Source: Paramyrothecium sp. XJ0827 | Taxonomy: Eukaryota > Ascomycota > Sordariomycetes > Hypocreales > Stachybotryaceae | Direction: 5' to 3' | Assembly: GCA_020881915.1 (NCBI GenBank) | Contig: JAJFPB010000003.1 | Location: 3,286,001-3,350,000 of the forward strand | DNA length: 64,000 nucleotides | Notes under the pieces: generated by a model | Told to the model about the DNA's origin: nothing | Seen by the model: only the letters and a program-made list of their open reading frames with translations | Database searches by the model: none | Shown: one piece after another, positions 32,866 through 45,498 of the stretch | Layout: every line of letters starts with the position of its first letter | How positions within the stretch are numbered: the stretch's first letter is position 1 | Translations under genes and position numbers: made by a program

Positions 32866-35100
32866 CGTGACCATGAGGTCATAGGACCATATCCTCAGGA
32901 CGGTGGGTAGGAGCAAATTCCAGAGAACTGAGACTATAACGGCCAGGCACACGTGGGCTCAGAGTGTACTGCAAGCTCAGCATGTTTAAAATTGAAGCAA
33001 TTTCCGCGAATTGGGACGAACAGCTTACCCGCCAACTGTTCGTGAGCCTTGATCAAAGGGTAGCCCACCAATGGTGCATCCGTGGTTGCCGATCCACATG
33101 CCATCTCCAGCTGGGAACCGTCCTAGGTGGGTACAACAGGTTCAGGGTCTTTTGCGTGAGAGAACTCTTCAAGTTAGTTTCCTGGAAGGATAGTCTCACT
33201 GTAATCAGCATTCGAGAAAGGAAAGTGGCTCTTGGCTGATTCCTCCTGGGGAGCAACCAAATTTCCTTGTATGGGAGATTCTGCGGCGAGCCTCCCGCTT
33301 CGGGCCTTCAGCAAGTGGGAACGCGACAGGGTTCGAACAGGACCCTGGAGCGGCCCATCGCGCAGCTGCTCCATTTCCTCTTTGAGCATCTGTCGGTGGA
33401 TGAGCTGTGGAGGATGATGGGCACGAGGTACGGTCGGGAATTTGGATCAGATATTCGGGGTTGCCAAACTGAGCGAGAAATATGTGCTAGCCCGGCTACA
33501 ATAAGATTGGCATGGGATTAGAAGCAATAACGTTAAGGGGTACTTAGATGAGATGTACTGTACTGGACACCAAAGCAAGAGGCTACCTGCTGGATATTGA
33601 GGAACCACTTGTGGAACTGGTGGACGCAGCATACCATATCTGATGCCGCCTACTTCACTCCTGCTGCCCTATTGCCTGCTGCCCTTCGGACCGAACCGAA
33701 CCGAACCAAACCGGAAGTGCTCGAGTTAGAGAGCTTGTGTTTTGGTTCGACGGGCTATCCTCTGCCGCGTTGGAGACTGTCTCCCATGCTCGCATGCATG
33801 ATATTTCTCTCTCGATTTGAGGCCCTCCCTTCTTCCTCCCACCAGCCAGGAACCCCCCTGCCAGGAACTGCAACGTCCGTGCGTACAAGAGAAATGGGAC
33901 CGAAGCCCGTCCAAGGTGTTCCAGCCATGCTCGATTCGTGCTGGGACCTATTTTGGTGTGCAGCCGAGGCGGGGACAATTTAAAGGAGTCAGCGCCACTA
34001 AGCCCAGTCACCACTTTCGTGATACGAGCCCGGGCATGTTTGGTCTACGGGGATTGATCTGATCTGATTACGATGGCAGACAGGCCCTGCCATGTTGCTC
34101 CCGTATCAATTGCCTGCTCCAACTGCGGTAGCACGAAATGTAGATGCCAATGAGTACCCTATGAGCTGGGTTGAGCTGGGTTGAGCTGAGCTGAGCTGAG
34201 CTGAGCTGAGCTATGTTGAGCGTTGCTCAAGCGCGCCCTGTGTAGGTTGTACCTTGCAGAAGGCGTAAATTGTCCGAAGGGCAATTGGCATCACGACGGC
34301 CACCGACGGCCACAACATTGCATCGCAAGCGGCGTACGTTGAATTATTGGTCTGGCGGTCATAGCCCCCCGCCCCCTCTCCCCCAGTCGCATCGCATGAG
34401 TAACGAGACAGCGCCAAAGCCCTGTTGTGCCAGACATCTGGCGTCTTGATTCAGGTGGCCCTCAGTAAGGTACGAGCCAAGGCCGGTCGATTCGTTTCCG
34501 GGCCACTGCAGCGGCATGCCTGCGCCGTGCCTTGTCACAAGTGAGTACAACACATGAGTGGCCTCGTCACCAGGTTGCACCAACTGCCGCAAGCATCTTT
34601 GGCTGCCTACCTAAGGTACCTTAACATGAGGTAATCTGTCTGGCAAATCTTTGCCTTACACGGAGTTTTAAAAATGAAAATTCGAAGGATGCAGTGCGAT
34701 ATCCGAATAGCCTTTGCATGGCGCCCTGAGCCAATTCGCATTGAAGAAGTACCTTATTCTTATTATTCTTGTTAGTCTGCCTTACGAGGTACCTTAAATG
34801 GCTTGCCATCTTACAGTACCTTGTGTTACCAAATACAAAGACGGCTATCTTCCGTCTTTTCCACCTCTAATTATTTCATTAATACCTACGGTTAAGGGTA
34901 CCTTGTCCTTCACAGCGACAGGATCGGGGGCGGGGGGGGAAGGCGGTACGGTACATCGGGCCAGGCGTCGCTCGGCACTGTTTCACAGGTACTCGAAACT
35001 GCCCAACAGGGTGCCGTGCTGCTGCAGGACCGCTGTACCGAGGGGTGCAGTCAGCCAAAGTACAGGCAAGGTAAGGCAAGGCTAAAGTACCTTAGCTTCC
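32866..35100. other. Intergenic spacer rich in short repeats
   Basis: No gene is supported. It contains CCGAACCGAACCGAACC near 33690, a GAGCT array at 34162-34212, and GGTACCTTA-type clusters at 34605-34640, 34750-34830 and 34890-35095. Confidence 0.5.
34162..34212. repeat. GAGCT pentanucleotide microsatellite
   Basis: About ten units: two interrupted by GGGTT (GAGCTGGGTT), then five or six pure TGAGC repeats, breaking down at CTATGTTGAGC. Confidence 0.85.
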
Positions 35101-36339
35101 TCAATTCCCTCTGCATTTCCTCCCCTCCGTCACCCTCCTCCTTCTCTCTCTCGAGCTCCTCTTCTTTCTTTTCTCACTCTTTCTTCCCCTTGTTTATTTG
35201 CTCTGTGCACTTCCCACTCCCTTTCACATCTCGCCTCTGACGGCGCCTCTTCTCTGCGCCTGCAGCCCCATCGCTGTCGTTGACGGTTCTCATCCTTCCC
35301 AAGTATTCCTTCCAGCTCCACGTTTTGCCCTGCGCTACGAAAGCCTCCCAGTCCCAGGCTCCCACTAGCGAGAACCCTCCGCAGACTTAATCCTTGCTCT
35401 CTTGGCATTGCCATTACCATCCCTCGCCGACAGCAGGGCCCTTTTACCGCTCAGCTCCATTTTAATCCGTCAACCATCCATCCACCTTCTGCCGAGCTCC
35501 GTCGCGTCCCCAATTTCTACCATTATTCTCTTCCGCAAGCATCGTTTGCGCACATTGCTCACCATCCGATTTGCATCACTACGCCGAACACGTTCAGCAA
35601 ATACACCTCCTTTTATACCTTTTACCCTTTTGCGCAGACCCAAAGGAGCATCGTGCTGCCTTACCTCGACTGCTGTCCAGTGTTGGCCCTTGCACGATAG
35701 TCGGACAGGCAATCATCTCTGACATTTCAGGCCCGCATTAACGCCCCGAACGTACCCTACCTTGATCATCGTCCAGAGGAAAGAAAAAAGGGGGGAGGGA
35801 CAAGAAACCTCTGAAACAGCGCTCGAGAACTCGCATTTCCATCAAGCTCTCCGAATTCCTTTGAGACGCCTTGGTCTACCACCTTCTGCCAAGACATTCA
35901 ACATTTCTTTGCCAACCCTACCCCGCGGGCTCAGTATACGGTTTTCAGTGGCTCCGGACGCGCTGGGCCATCCCACATACTCATCCTGCAGATCATATAC
36001 GGACAAATTGCCCGTTTGACAGGATCACATCATCCACAGCATTATCGCTTGTTCCACAACACACGTCTTGACGTTCAGAACCAAGTCCAGTAGTACGCGC
36101 GCTGTCGAGTACGCAAGCTCGATAACCCCTTTTTTGGCCTGAGCTTGCGCTTCATTGCTAGTGATCAGTCTGGCTCGCGCCTAAACTGCCGAAGCGGAGA
36201 TCCCGTTTGCTATTTGGTGGCATGACGCTAGGCCTGGGGTCTTCTGCCACAGGAATTTAACAACCCCCCATCTCCTTCCCCTGGAAGATCCTCGACTAAG
36301 AACCACCAACCTTCGCGCGTCCCCCTCATACTCACCAAA
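35101..36339 (+). promoter_or_regulatory. Long pyrimidine-rich promoter/leader of pal1
   Basis: For more than 1 kb the plus strand is dominated by C and T (CTCCTCTTCTTTCTTTTCTC and similar), with frequent CATC/CACC. No open frame here has protein character. The pattern fits an extended promoter and a long untranslated leader, as is common for fungal morphogenesis genes. The transcription start cannot be placed from sequence. Confidence 0.45.
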
Positions 36340-38422
36340 ATGTCGACCAACGATCCCTTTCTGCAGCTGGGTAAGTGAAGCCACGCCCCCAAACAGCCCT
36401 TTCTATTCCATTGTCCCGCGATATTCATGGTTCTATCATTGCGGGCCTATCAGCACATGGGCCACCCCTTTACCGGGATTTGATACCGCCAGACTCAAAG
36501 CTAGCTTGAGCCAAGGTAAAGGGGAAGCAGGCCGGACCGCCCAAAACATGTGCATTGTTGGCGATCCACTTATCCAGTGGCCCAACTCCATCTCACGGAG
36601 GAAATTGTCTTGTTTCAGGTTTCCTTCTCATCGTCATGATAACGTGTTGCCTTGGTCTGATCATTAACTGATACGTTGGGTCGCTTCGAAACAGACCAGC
36701 AGTCCGTTCGATCATCCGGCTTAAGTCTGAACCTTTCCTCCAACAACCCTTTTCGCAACCGAGCTGCTTCTCCCGCCAGCCTCGATAGCCCCCAACCACC
36801 TGTATCTCCTTTCGATGATCCCGCCCCCGCGCCTCCTCGACCCGTCTCGCGAAATCCATTTCTCGACCAGACGCAGCAGCTACCAAAGCCACCTGGCATA
36901 ATGTCGAACCACTCCGAAACCAAGTCTCTCTCCGCTGAGGAAATTTTTGTTAGTAACACAGACCGCACAGCTTTTTTCTCTACACAGGGGCCAAAAAGCG
37001 ATGCATGACAATGGTCGGAAGCGGCTAACGAACATGCTACCTCAGAATTCTCTCACGCTGGACGACAAACCCATACAGCTAACCAAGCCAGGAGGTAACC
37101 CTCCACCACCGGGACGCGCGCCTGATCGACCCCCGCCAGGCCCTCGTCGTGGAGAAAATGTGCCTCCAGGAGCCGGTGGGAACAAACACCGCCCGACCAG
37201 GTCGCAGGAGGAGGCGTTGAGGGCCCGCAAGGCGCAAGGCCCTGGTGGCCCTCCGGGCTCATCGAGGTCCCCCCAGCGAAAGCCAGTGCGGCGTCCACGA
37301 CGAAACTCTGACACATCACTTTTGGATTTTGATGCACAGCCTTTGACCGAAGAGGAAAAGAGAATCATCGAGGCCAGACGCCGTGAGGCGGCTCGCCGCG
37401 AGCGTGGACAAGCCCCCGAGAGCCGCGAACCACGTGATCGCGATCGCGGCGATCGCGATGCAAAGGATAGAAAGGAAAAGGGCAGCAAATCGGGAAAGCC
37501 CAGCCGCAGACTCGACATCATTGACCAGCTCGATGCCACGAGCATCTACGGTACCGGCTGTATGTGCATTATGCCTTTATCCCCCCTCCAGCGCAGCATG
37601 AACCAGCTAATCCGTTCACAAGTGTTCCATCACGATGGGCCCTTCGACGCTCTGAATCCGCACCGAAACCGACAGAACAGCCGACGAGCTCCTATGCAGG
37701 CCTTTCCCAAGGACTCTCTCAACAACTCTCTGGGAGGTGCTGGGCCGCTAAACTCGCAAGCTGATCACTCGGCATTCATGGGGACTGCTACTGATGAGGC
37801 ATTCCGAGATTTCGCCCGTTCCGGCCGCAACAAAAGCCAGCGTTCCGAGATACCTATCTTTGACCCCATATCGAGGGGCAAAGTTTATGGTGACGATAGC
37901 TACGGCCTAGGTGCATCAACCTTCTTGGAAGGAACACCAGCCGCCAGGACAGCTATCGCTCGGCACCAGGCCGAACAGGCCCAGGATGCCGTGGAGACTG
38001 GCTTGCAGCGAAAGAAATCTCTTGCTCAACGGATCCGGCACATCAACAAGGGCCCCCGAGATTACCCATCTGGACGCATCACCAACCCGGAGGGCGTATA
38101 CAGCAAGCGCTCGCCTGACCCGCAAGTTTCTAGCAGCGGTACTGGCCAAGAGGCCAACCCATTCTTCTCAGAGTACAGCAAGGGCGAGGATAGTATCAGC
38201 GTTCAGCCTCGAGAGGGCGCGCTGTCTCCTGATCAGATTCCCCCTAGGCCTCGACGCACTTCTGGGGGCGGACCTTTGGAGCGACGGGCAACCACGGACG
38301 CGACGTCGACGCTCGATGAGGCTCCGCCCAAACCCACAGGCCTTCTTGGTCGAATGAAGAGCTTGAAGGGGCCCAGGAAGCCCCGCAATGTTGAGCCTGC
38401 TGCTCCTGGCACTGCCCTTTAA
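36340..38422 (+). CDS. pal1: Pal1 family cell morphology / endocytic protein
   Basis: Four exons (36340-36370, 36695-36948, 37046-37559, 37623-38422) give 532 residues. Intron 1 is 324 nt (GTAAGT...AAACAG), and the others are 97 and 63 nt. The Pal1 domain (about residues 225-340) shows DIIDQLDATSIYGTG, FHHDGPFDALNPHRN, RAPMQAFPKDS and LGGAGPLNSQADH. The third junction restores GLFHHDGP. Three NPF motifs (SNNPF, RNPFLD, ANPFFS) lie outside the domain; yeast Pal1 binds EH-domain endocytic proteins such as Ede1 through NPF motifs. A basic Arg/Asp/Gly segment (REPRDRDRGDRDAKDRKEK) precedes the domain. In fission yeast Pal1 keeps cell shape and localises to growth sites, so the likely role here is at hyphal tips or the endocytic collar. 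Start: first ATG, giving MSTNDPFLQL. Confidence 0.95.
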
Positions 38423-39265
38423 GAGGGACCTGGGCCTTGAATCGATGAGACGTGGCTGGGGGTCAGGAATGTGTTACGGGGCGAATGGTGTTCAGCTATG
38501 AGAGATGACGGGAAGAGCGTTTAGGTTATTGGCATTATTGGAGTCATTGTGTACAAATACCCTACCAGTGTGCGAATCAGCAGGGTATCGCGAAGGAATA
38601 CATGGCCTCGACAAAGAGGATCGTAGGGAGAACACGAGCAGTATTACTCGTTATCGTACTTTGTGTGGATGAATAGATTGCAATTTGCTCATTTGGGAAC
38701 TCTGTACACACGGCAATTGCAACAGCGTGTCGGCTTTCCGCATCGGCATGAATACTGGCCGAGGGTGTAAATCAACATGGTAGGACGACAAGAGGAGGTA
38801 GTAGTCTGCGTTGTGATTGCTCAAGTCTTGGGCTTCCCGAGCCGTCGAAGCACATTTATCTATCTTTTATCGAGACTCGAGAATGAGATTCAGAGGATGC
38901 CTGGTTGGCTTGGCGTGGCTCGGGGACGGCATATAAAGTGCGAGCCACGATGACGTTCCGTGACGGTGGACAAGGGCGTAAGTTTTGGGACAGCTGAAGT
39001 GCGTCACGAACTTTCCTCCCTTCACCACCTTTCCACACAACACCTCTTAATTCAGGGCCAGGCAGCCAGGGATTCTTGACCTCCTTGCCAAGGACCAGGC
39101 TGAGCAAATCTCAAAAAAGTCAGGTCGCAGATGCAATCCTGCTTTCACAATGCTTACCGTCCGAGGGGCCGGAACGTGCAACATCTGAACGACTAATCGC
39201 CACGGCTATAGCCACGGCCACAAACGGGGTGCAACAAGGTCCATTGATGCACCGCTGGCCGCAAA
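38423..39265. other. Intergenic spacer
   Basis: 3' region of pal1, followed by the promoter of the RecA-like gene. I see nothing further. An out-of-frame ATG at 39247 overlaps the start region of the next gene. Confidence 0.5.
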
Positions 39266-40797
39266 ATGGAACTCCCGGCTTCGCAGGCAAGCTCGCATTT
39301 CCCCATCGAACCCATCTCAGCCTCGGTGCTCGTGGACAGCGAGGTCAAGCGCCGGAATGCGCTGCGGACGCTGGGCCCTTGCGCGACGGGCTGCCAGGAT
39401 CTCGACGACTACGTTCTCCTCGGAGGCTTCGAGCGAGGCTGCGTCGTCGGATTGAGTACCGAGGACGAGGATCTAGGCCTTCTGGTGAGTGCTGGAGCTA
39501 TGTTTACGAGGCCGTTGGCTGATGACGGATGCTCTGATGGATTCCGCTCCTGCAGCTCGGCATGCAGCTTCTCGTGCGTGCCCTCTGCAGCGACGAGCCG
39601 CCGCAGCAGAGGGCCTTGATCATCACGCCCAAGCCCGCGAACACCATCCTCGGCACTCTCCGGGCGTCCCTGGCAAGGGAGCTGGCCGAGCGGCGGGTCC
39701 CCGCGGAGCACGCGAGGGAGACGATGAGGGACTGCCTGGACAGGACGATGCTGTCATGTGTCTTCGACGTCGACGGGCTCTGGGAGGTCCTTGCTGACCT
39801 GGACAGGCCCGACGAAGTCGCGCCGTCGCCTGCCCGCGTGGTGAGGCCTCCTTCGTCCTCGCCGTTATCCTCTCCGCCGCCCTCGCCTCTGTCCTCTCCG
39901 CCACCCTGGATGACTCTGGGGTCTCCTGTCGCAGAAGACGCTTCCTCCGGAAAGTCCCCGGTGTCGGAGATCCAGGACAGCCAGGAGGAGGATGAAGATG
40001 ACTTCTCGCCGCCGCCGGCCCTCCCGCCACAGCCCGAAGAGCCGCCTCGTCGAGAGGCACCTGTCAATAACCGCTCCCCCCAGGCGAGCAAGCCTACGAC
40101 CAGTCAGTCCACCCCGCACATCATCCTCGTCACGCACTTCTCCTCGCTTCTCACCGGTCTCTTCACCCACCGCGAGAAGTCCGCCGCCCACACCGCCCTG
40201 CAGCTCTTGGGCTCGCACATGCGCTACCTGTCCCGCAACCTGGCCTCCAGCCCGCTCATCGTGCTCCTCAACTCCACGACCACCGCTGCCGAACCGGGCC
40301 CCAACCCCGGCGGCACGGCAGCTACCCCCGCCGCCAGGCCAGAGGCCCGCCCGCTCGACCCGACGCTCTGCTCCATCTTCAACCCGCCGTCGCTGGCCCT
40401 CGGCGGCCACCACTACGCCGCGGGCTCCGCGGCCGCGCGCCGCAACAAGCCGCGATTCGGGCTCATCTTCGCGCAGCTGCTGGACATGCACCTGCTCGGC
40501 ACGCTGGCGCCGCGGGACAGGGACGACGCCGACGCCGTCTACGCTCCTCTCGCGCCGGACCACGAGGGCGCCAGTGGGGCGCACAGCCCGCGTTTCGTGA
40601 CGATTGTCGAAGTCCTCCTCGACGAGGTGGGCCTGTGGCAGGGCAAGACCGCCCCCCGCAGGAACCGTGAGCAGAGGTGGACGGCCGTCGACGTCAAAGA
40701 CGGGCGCGTCGTGGATGCCTTTGCGAAGAAAGAGTCACGGACGGCGGCTCCTACGGAAATCAGGCTCGCCGCTGGGTTCGGGGGTCGACGGGTATGA
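39266..40797 (+). CDS. RecA/RAD51-superfamily-like protein lacking Walker A
   Basis: Two exons (39266-39484, 39556-40797; intron GTGAGT...CTGCAG, 71 nt) give 486 residues. Residues about 20-75 resemble the start of a RAD51-paralogue core: CATGCQDLDDYVLLGGFERG, then VVGLSTEDEDLGLLLG where the P-loop should be, then a helix LGMQLLVRALC and a strand ALIITPK. Gly-Lys-Thr/Ser is absent, so ATP binding of the usual kind is unlikely. A later strand-helix unit, HIILVTHFSSLLTGLF, stands in the Walker B region, followed by LLGSHMRYLSRNL and a strand SPLIVLLNST. Two disordered inserts (about residues 160-265, Pro/Ser-rich and acidic) split the core. Non-catalytic RAD51-like subunits are known from Shu-type complexes and from Rad55/57- or XRCC2-type paralogues. 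Placement here is inference from fold-like pattern only. It might instead be an unrelated fungal P-loop relic. Confidence 0.6.
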
Positions 40798-41642
40798 GCA
40801 GCCAGCCGTTTCGATCCCATCCACATGCCGGGAGATCTACATAGCACTACAAAACCTGCACTCGTACTATTCGATGCTGCGAAGACGTCAAAATGCTCTT
40901 CGGCTACTTGCGCGGAAAACTCGAGGGAGTCTACTCTGGGACAGAAGCATGGCGGATGCAAAATAAGTGTTATGTATATATCGCTCCCCAAACTTAATGT
41001 GTCTGAAAACGGATACAGCGCGCAATTATATAGAAAACCAAAAATCAGGGTTGGGGGAGGGATACATATCGATCAATAAGAGAAGACATCCCGCCTTAAT
41101 TATCCACGACGCTTGAGTCAACGATGCCCCTTGATGTACCCCAGCCGAGTTTCCCAACATTTGCTCATCCTTCCAGAGTACGAGCCCTCTTTCTTTTCAT
41201 ACGTCGTCCTTTCACAGGATTATAAAAAAAAATTGAAAAGATAAGCTCATTCTCCATTCCCATGCCTCGCATGCAAAAAGAACAAAAAACGAAAACAAAG
41301 TGTCGAAACGGTTAGATGTAGGCGCAACGATGGTGGAAAGAGTGAAAAAAAACACCAGATGACAAGACATGAGATCGTCTACTCCGGGACATGGGAAGGG
41401 GAGGGGAATAAGAAGGTAACTCCGCCCTATGATACGGTGGATGTGAACGCATGGCCCTGCGACCCCTTGACTGCTCAGTGGTGTCGGGGACAACCTGACA
41501 CTACTCTCCGAACAGTCCGAATACACGATAAGGTATGCTGATGTTGGCGCCATACAAACAATTGGCCTGGCACACGCTGCTGCCTGAAGCCGCAAGGTGC
41601 GCGCAGCCGTCAGTGTAACGCCGTTGCTAGCCCGGCCAATCT
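40798..41642. other. Convergent intergenic spacer
   Basis: 3' regions of the RecA-like gene and of the Rho1 GEF. An A-rich stretch on the plus strand (41220-41360) fits the T-rich 3' region of the minus-strand GEF. Confidence 0.5.
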
Positions 41643-44600
41643 TCAAGGGGCCGGTAAGCCCGGCATTTCAGAACGCCTATTGCTTTTCCAAAAATCGATG
41701 GCCTCGACAACATCCTCGCCGCGCTCGTCTTCGTATGCAAACAAAATCTGCGTCTGCGTTAGCACGATTCAACGGTCAGGGGAAGAGTGCGGGGTGTAGG
41801 GCGGAGACATACCTCATGTGTGCTGCTGTGAAGCATGCGAATGTTCTTGTGAGGCACAATGTGTACTGCGCCGTTCTCAATGTTTCGGAGTTCGATAAAG
41901 TTGGGCTCAAAGGCCAGGATCCAAGGGTAGCTGAGGGCAAAGTTGTGCGGCGAACCCTCCCAGTCGATGCGCCACTCGGGCCTAGCTCGCCAGCCGTTGC
42001 GGTTGACGAAGAACGAGAATTCAGAGTAGTTGAGTAAGAATTCTCCGTTGAGCCTCTCAATGTGGATGGGCTTGGCGCCTTCCTTGCGCGCGACGAAGTC
42101 GAGGGACGTGTCGGCTTGATCGAGAAGGGACTGGGTCTCCAGAGTCTCCAGCGAGACAACCTCGAAGCCGCGTGCGCAGGCGACGCAGAGTTTCGACTTG
42201 AGAAAGTGGACCGAGGAAGACTCCGTAGGAATGTAGAATTCCTTAAAGGGCTTCAACTCGTCCTGGCCGCCGCTCATGAGCTTGCCGAGACCCTTCTGCT
42301 TCTTGGCCTTGGTCATGGCATCGTTCGGCTCGAACACCTTAATAGTAGTAGACAGGGCGGAAGACTTGACCGCGCACACGAGGTGTCGACCTAGGCAGAT
42401 ACCCGTCTTGAAGAAACTGCAGTGATTCTGGATCTTCTTTGGTCTCTTGACCAATCCTGTTTCTTCAGGATTCAAGGCAGACATGCTGTATGACTGGAGA
42501 GTCTTGTTGGACAAGACGAGCAACAACGAATATTCCTCGAGTATGTCTATCTGAGTAACATTGGCAGTCTCCAGCACTCTCTTTGGTACCTGCTCCCTGT
42601 TTTTGCGGTCTGAGACGTAAATGCCGTGATCAGTACCGTAGAGCAGCTTGCGTCCACCATCTAGAAACGAATTAGCATGTACACACTGTGGGACGGACAC
42701 CCGTTAAACGTACCGTAAGGCGTGACACAATTGATTTTGTTGGGCCCGACGAAGTAGTTGCTGGCGATGACAGTGGTGTTGAAGAAATCAGCTCGGGCAC
42801 GGAGACGCTGCTGGGCGGTGTCAATAAACTCCAGCCACTTCTTACGAGCTGCCTGGTTGGAGGCGTAGAGAGTAAGCTCATAGCCAGCCTTGCCCAAATG
42901 GCGAAACGTTATCGGCCAGCCTTCGCTCTTCTTTGGTTCCGTGGCCTTGATGGATGGTATCAAGCTGGAAGAGGAGCGCTTGACTCCGCCGCCCTGCGGG
43001 ATGACTTCCTCCATCTCTCGAATAGCAAGCAGTTCCAGAGGAATAGGCCGCCGATAAGCCTTAATTTCTTCGGTCTTGCCTGTCTGCTTGATACGAACGA
43101 GAAGTACTGCATGGTCGAAGAGGAATGCAGTGATCTCAGATGGATCGGTCGGGGACTTCTTGAACTGGCTCTTGAAGACTAATTCACGGCCGTCTTCTGT
43201 GAGTCTAAGGTCCACCCTCTCGTTCGGCCTAAACCGCAGCTGTTCGTGAAGTCGTCTGAGGTTGAATCTATTCTCGGCCTTGCCAGACTCTGCGTTTACT
43301 CTTCCAAGCAGATCACGGATCATGGTCAGGACCTTGGGAATGTCCTCCTTGTCCGGGGCGCCATCCTCGGTGTACTTGAGTACGTTCTCGAGCAGCAGAG
43401 GGTAACGTGCGAGACGCGTGGTAGGCTTTGTGAGGTAACCGTTAAGTTCCAGCTTTCTCGATTCCTTACGTCGCTCGATTTCGTCCACAAACTTGGCGAA
43501 GAAGGGGTTGACTGATCGCTCATTCTCGAACTCGAACTTGGCCTCAAGCTGTTTTGAGCCATAGAGGATAAAAGGCTCAAAATGAGGAACGTAGTCTAAG
43601 AAGACATCGCCGATGTTCTTGACAATCGGCTCCTTTTGTTGACGGCTGGTCATAGCAGCCGCAAACCGGGAGCTGACGCTGTGAATACTAGGGTGATCAA
43701 CGATGTTGCTGAAAATATTCTGGACCACCCTGTCACGTCGGGGAGCAGGGATAGGGGATGCCTGGGACCGCAAGGGCCGGATCCAGAAATCGCGAAGATA
43801 CTCGAGATCCTTGACGAAATCTCGTTCCGTGTAACATATCTCCGAGATGACTTCTTGCCTCTTCTTTTCCCTCTCTCCGACGGTGTCGGCAATCTCCTTT
43901 GGAACGGAGTTGATCCACAGCTTCTGTTCATCGGTTTGGTCAATCTCGTCATCGTTGACATTAGCAGAATCTTCTTTACGAAGGCCAGGGTTAATCTTGA
44001 GGTTCAGCCTAGAAACTTGCTCCAACCGACGAGGGCAAGCTATCGAGTAGCAAAGTTGGTCTCTTGTGCAGGTTGGTGAGTAACACTCGGAAAGAAGGAC
44101 AAAAACACCATTGACGGGCGTCTTGTCCTCAGGTTCATCCATCAGGTTCTCCCTGAACTGATACATCTCGGACTGCGAGTCTCTCAGGCGATGTTCGTAT
44201 GTAACATCGTGGAAAAACTTTTGTGCATCCAAGGCACGGCCAAGAAGGAGGGCCAGGTTTCTGTCAGTCGTCCGGATGATATATGAGAGAACATCAACTG
44301 CCTCGGCACCGCTGAAGGCATTCTTGTAAGTGAGTTCGTTCTTGGTGCGGTCGCCGGTGATGATCTTCTGACGGAAACATTCGGCTACCCTTGATATCAA
44401 TGCCGGATAAACCAAGGGGGCGCGGATCTTGGTAGCAGTCGCCGGCCGTTCGCTTTCGATCGATTTGCTACGCGATGGTCTCTGTACCAATGTTGCGCTG
44501 TCCGATTCGGAGGGAGTGATTGTTGGTGCAATGCTTGGTGCGATGCTCGACGCCATGGACATGGTTCTCATATGTTCAGTGCTGTTTGTAGAGGATGCCA

Positions 44601-45498
44601 TACTCGTCGTCCGGGTTTGTGTGCCTGGCATAGTTGGGTAGCTCTCTTGCGAAGAGTAGCCATTCATGGTTGGCATGTCGTTTGGCGCTCGTCGATTGGG
44701 AATTATGCGACCACTCATGGTCTGGTGAGAGTCTCTGTCATACGCCTGGTAGCCCCCAGTCATTGACATGGACCGATCGTCGTGGCGTTCCGGCACCACT
44801 CGGCCTTGAGCAGTCGTCCTTGCTGAGTTGTGCTGAGAGTAAGCGGCTTGTCGCACGTTGTTGGCTGCTGGTTGCTGGTAGTTGCTCGGAGGCGGGTTAT
44901 ACATCTGAGGTCGCGGCATTGATGCCAGAGATTGCGACCGATAAGGGTCGCTGTTCATTGCCGGACCTGGGCCGCCCCCTTGATAGAATCTCTGAGCGTG
45001 AGTCCTCGCCCCAGCAGCTTGTGGTGGTGGTCCTCGACTATCGAACCGCGGAGGAGGCCCTCCAGGTCCAGGTCCTGGTCCCGGGCCTGGGCCAGGGCCA
45101 GGGACAGGACGTCGTGCTTGTTGCATGTATTGAGCTTGGGGGTTCGACATCTGTTGGGGTCCAGATGCGGAGCGGTTACCCTGATGATAACCGTTGGCCA
45201 TGTTGGGATCGGAAGGTCGTGGTCTAGGGGCCACTTGCTCGCGTCCGCCGTAGTACCCAGGGGCCGGTCGTGGCGGTGGCTGACGGTGCATTCCAGATGC
45301 GTTTGAGGACATTGTCTGAGTTCTGACAGGCTCCATATTCGGAGGCAAGGGCGACGACGATGTCATTGTCTGGGATCGTCCAGGAGGGGGCGCAGCCCCG
45401 AATATGTTGGAAAAGGCTGCATCTCGCTGATAGTTATTCTGCTCAGGGTAGCCTCGAGGACGCTGCGGAGGTGCTCGATCATAGTGGTAGTCGGCCAT
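41643..45498 (-). CDS. rom2: Rho1 guanine nucleotide exchange factor (DEP-DH-PH-CNH)
   Basis: Three minus-strand exons (45498-42714, 42660-41813, 41753-41643) with introns of 53 and 59 nt give 1247 residues. The first junction restores TPYDGGRKLLYG. Residues 1-355 are disordered, Pro/Ser/Gln-rich, with a (PG)n run near 132-147. A DEP-like domain follows (about 363-450, LVYPALISRVAECF...FSGAEAVDVL), then the DH domain (about 547-740, EVISEICYTERDFVKDLEYL and LTKPTTRLARYPLLLENVL), PH (about 765-905) and CNH (about 920-1235). This is the order of Rom1/Rom2 and Rgf proteins, which load GTP on Rho1 to drive glucan synthesis and the cell-wall integrity MAPK pathway. The last acceptor offers two AGs six bases apart (GCAGACGCAG), so Thr-Gln before ILFAYEDE may be optional. 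A probable leader intron (45582-45507) precedes the ATG. Confidence 0.95.

Noticed and set aside
33318..33345. GGGTTCGAAC resembling a tRNA B box
   Set aside because: The flanking bases do not form a T stem plus acceptor stem, and no A box lies at the right distance.
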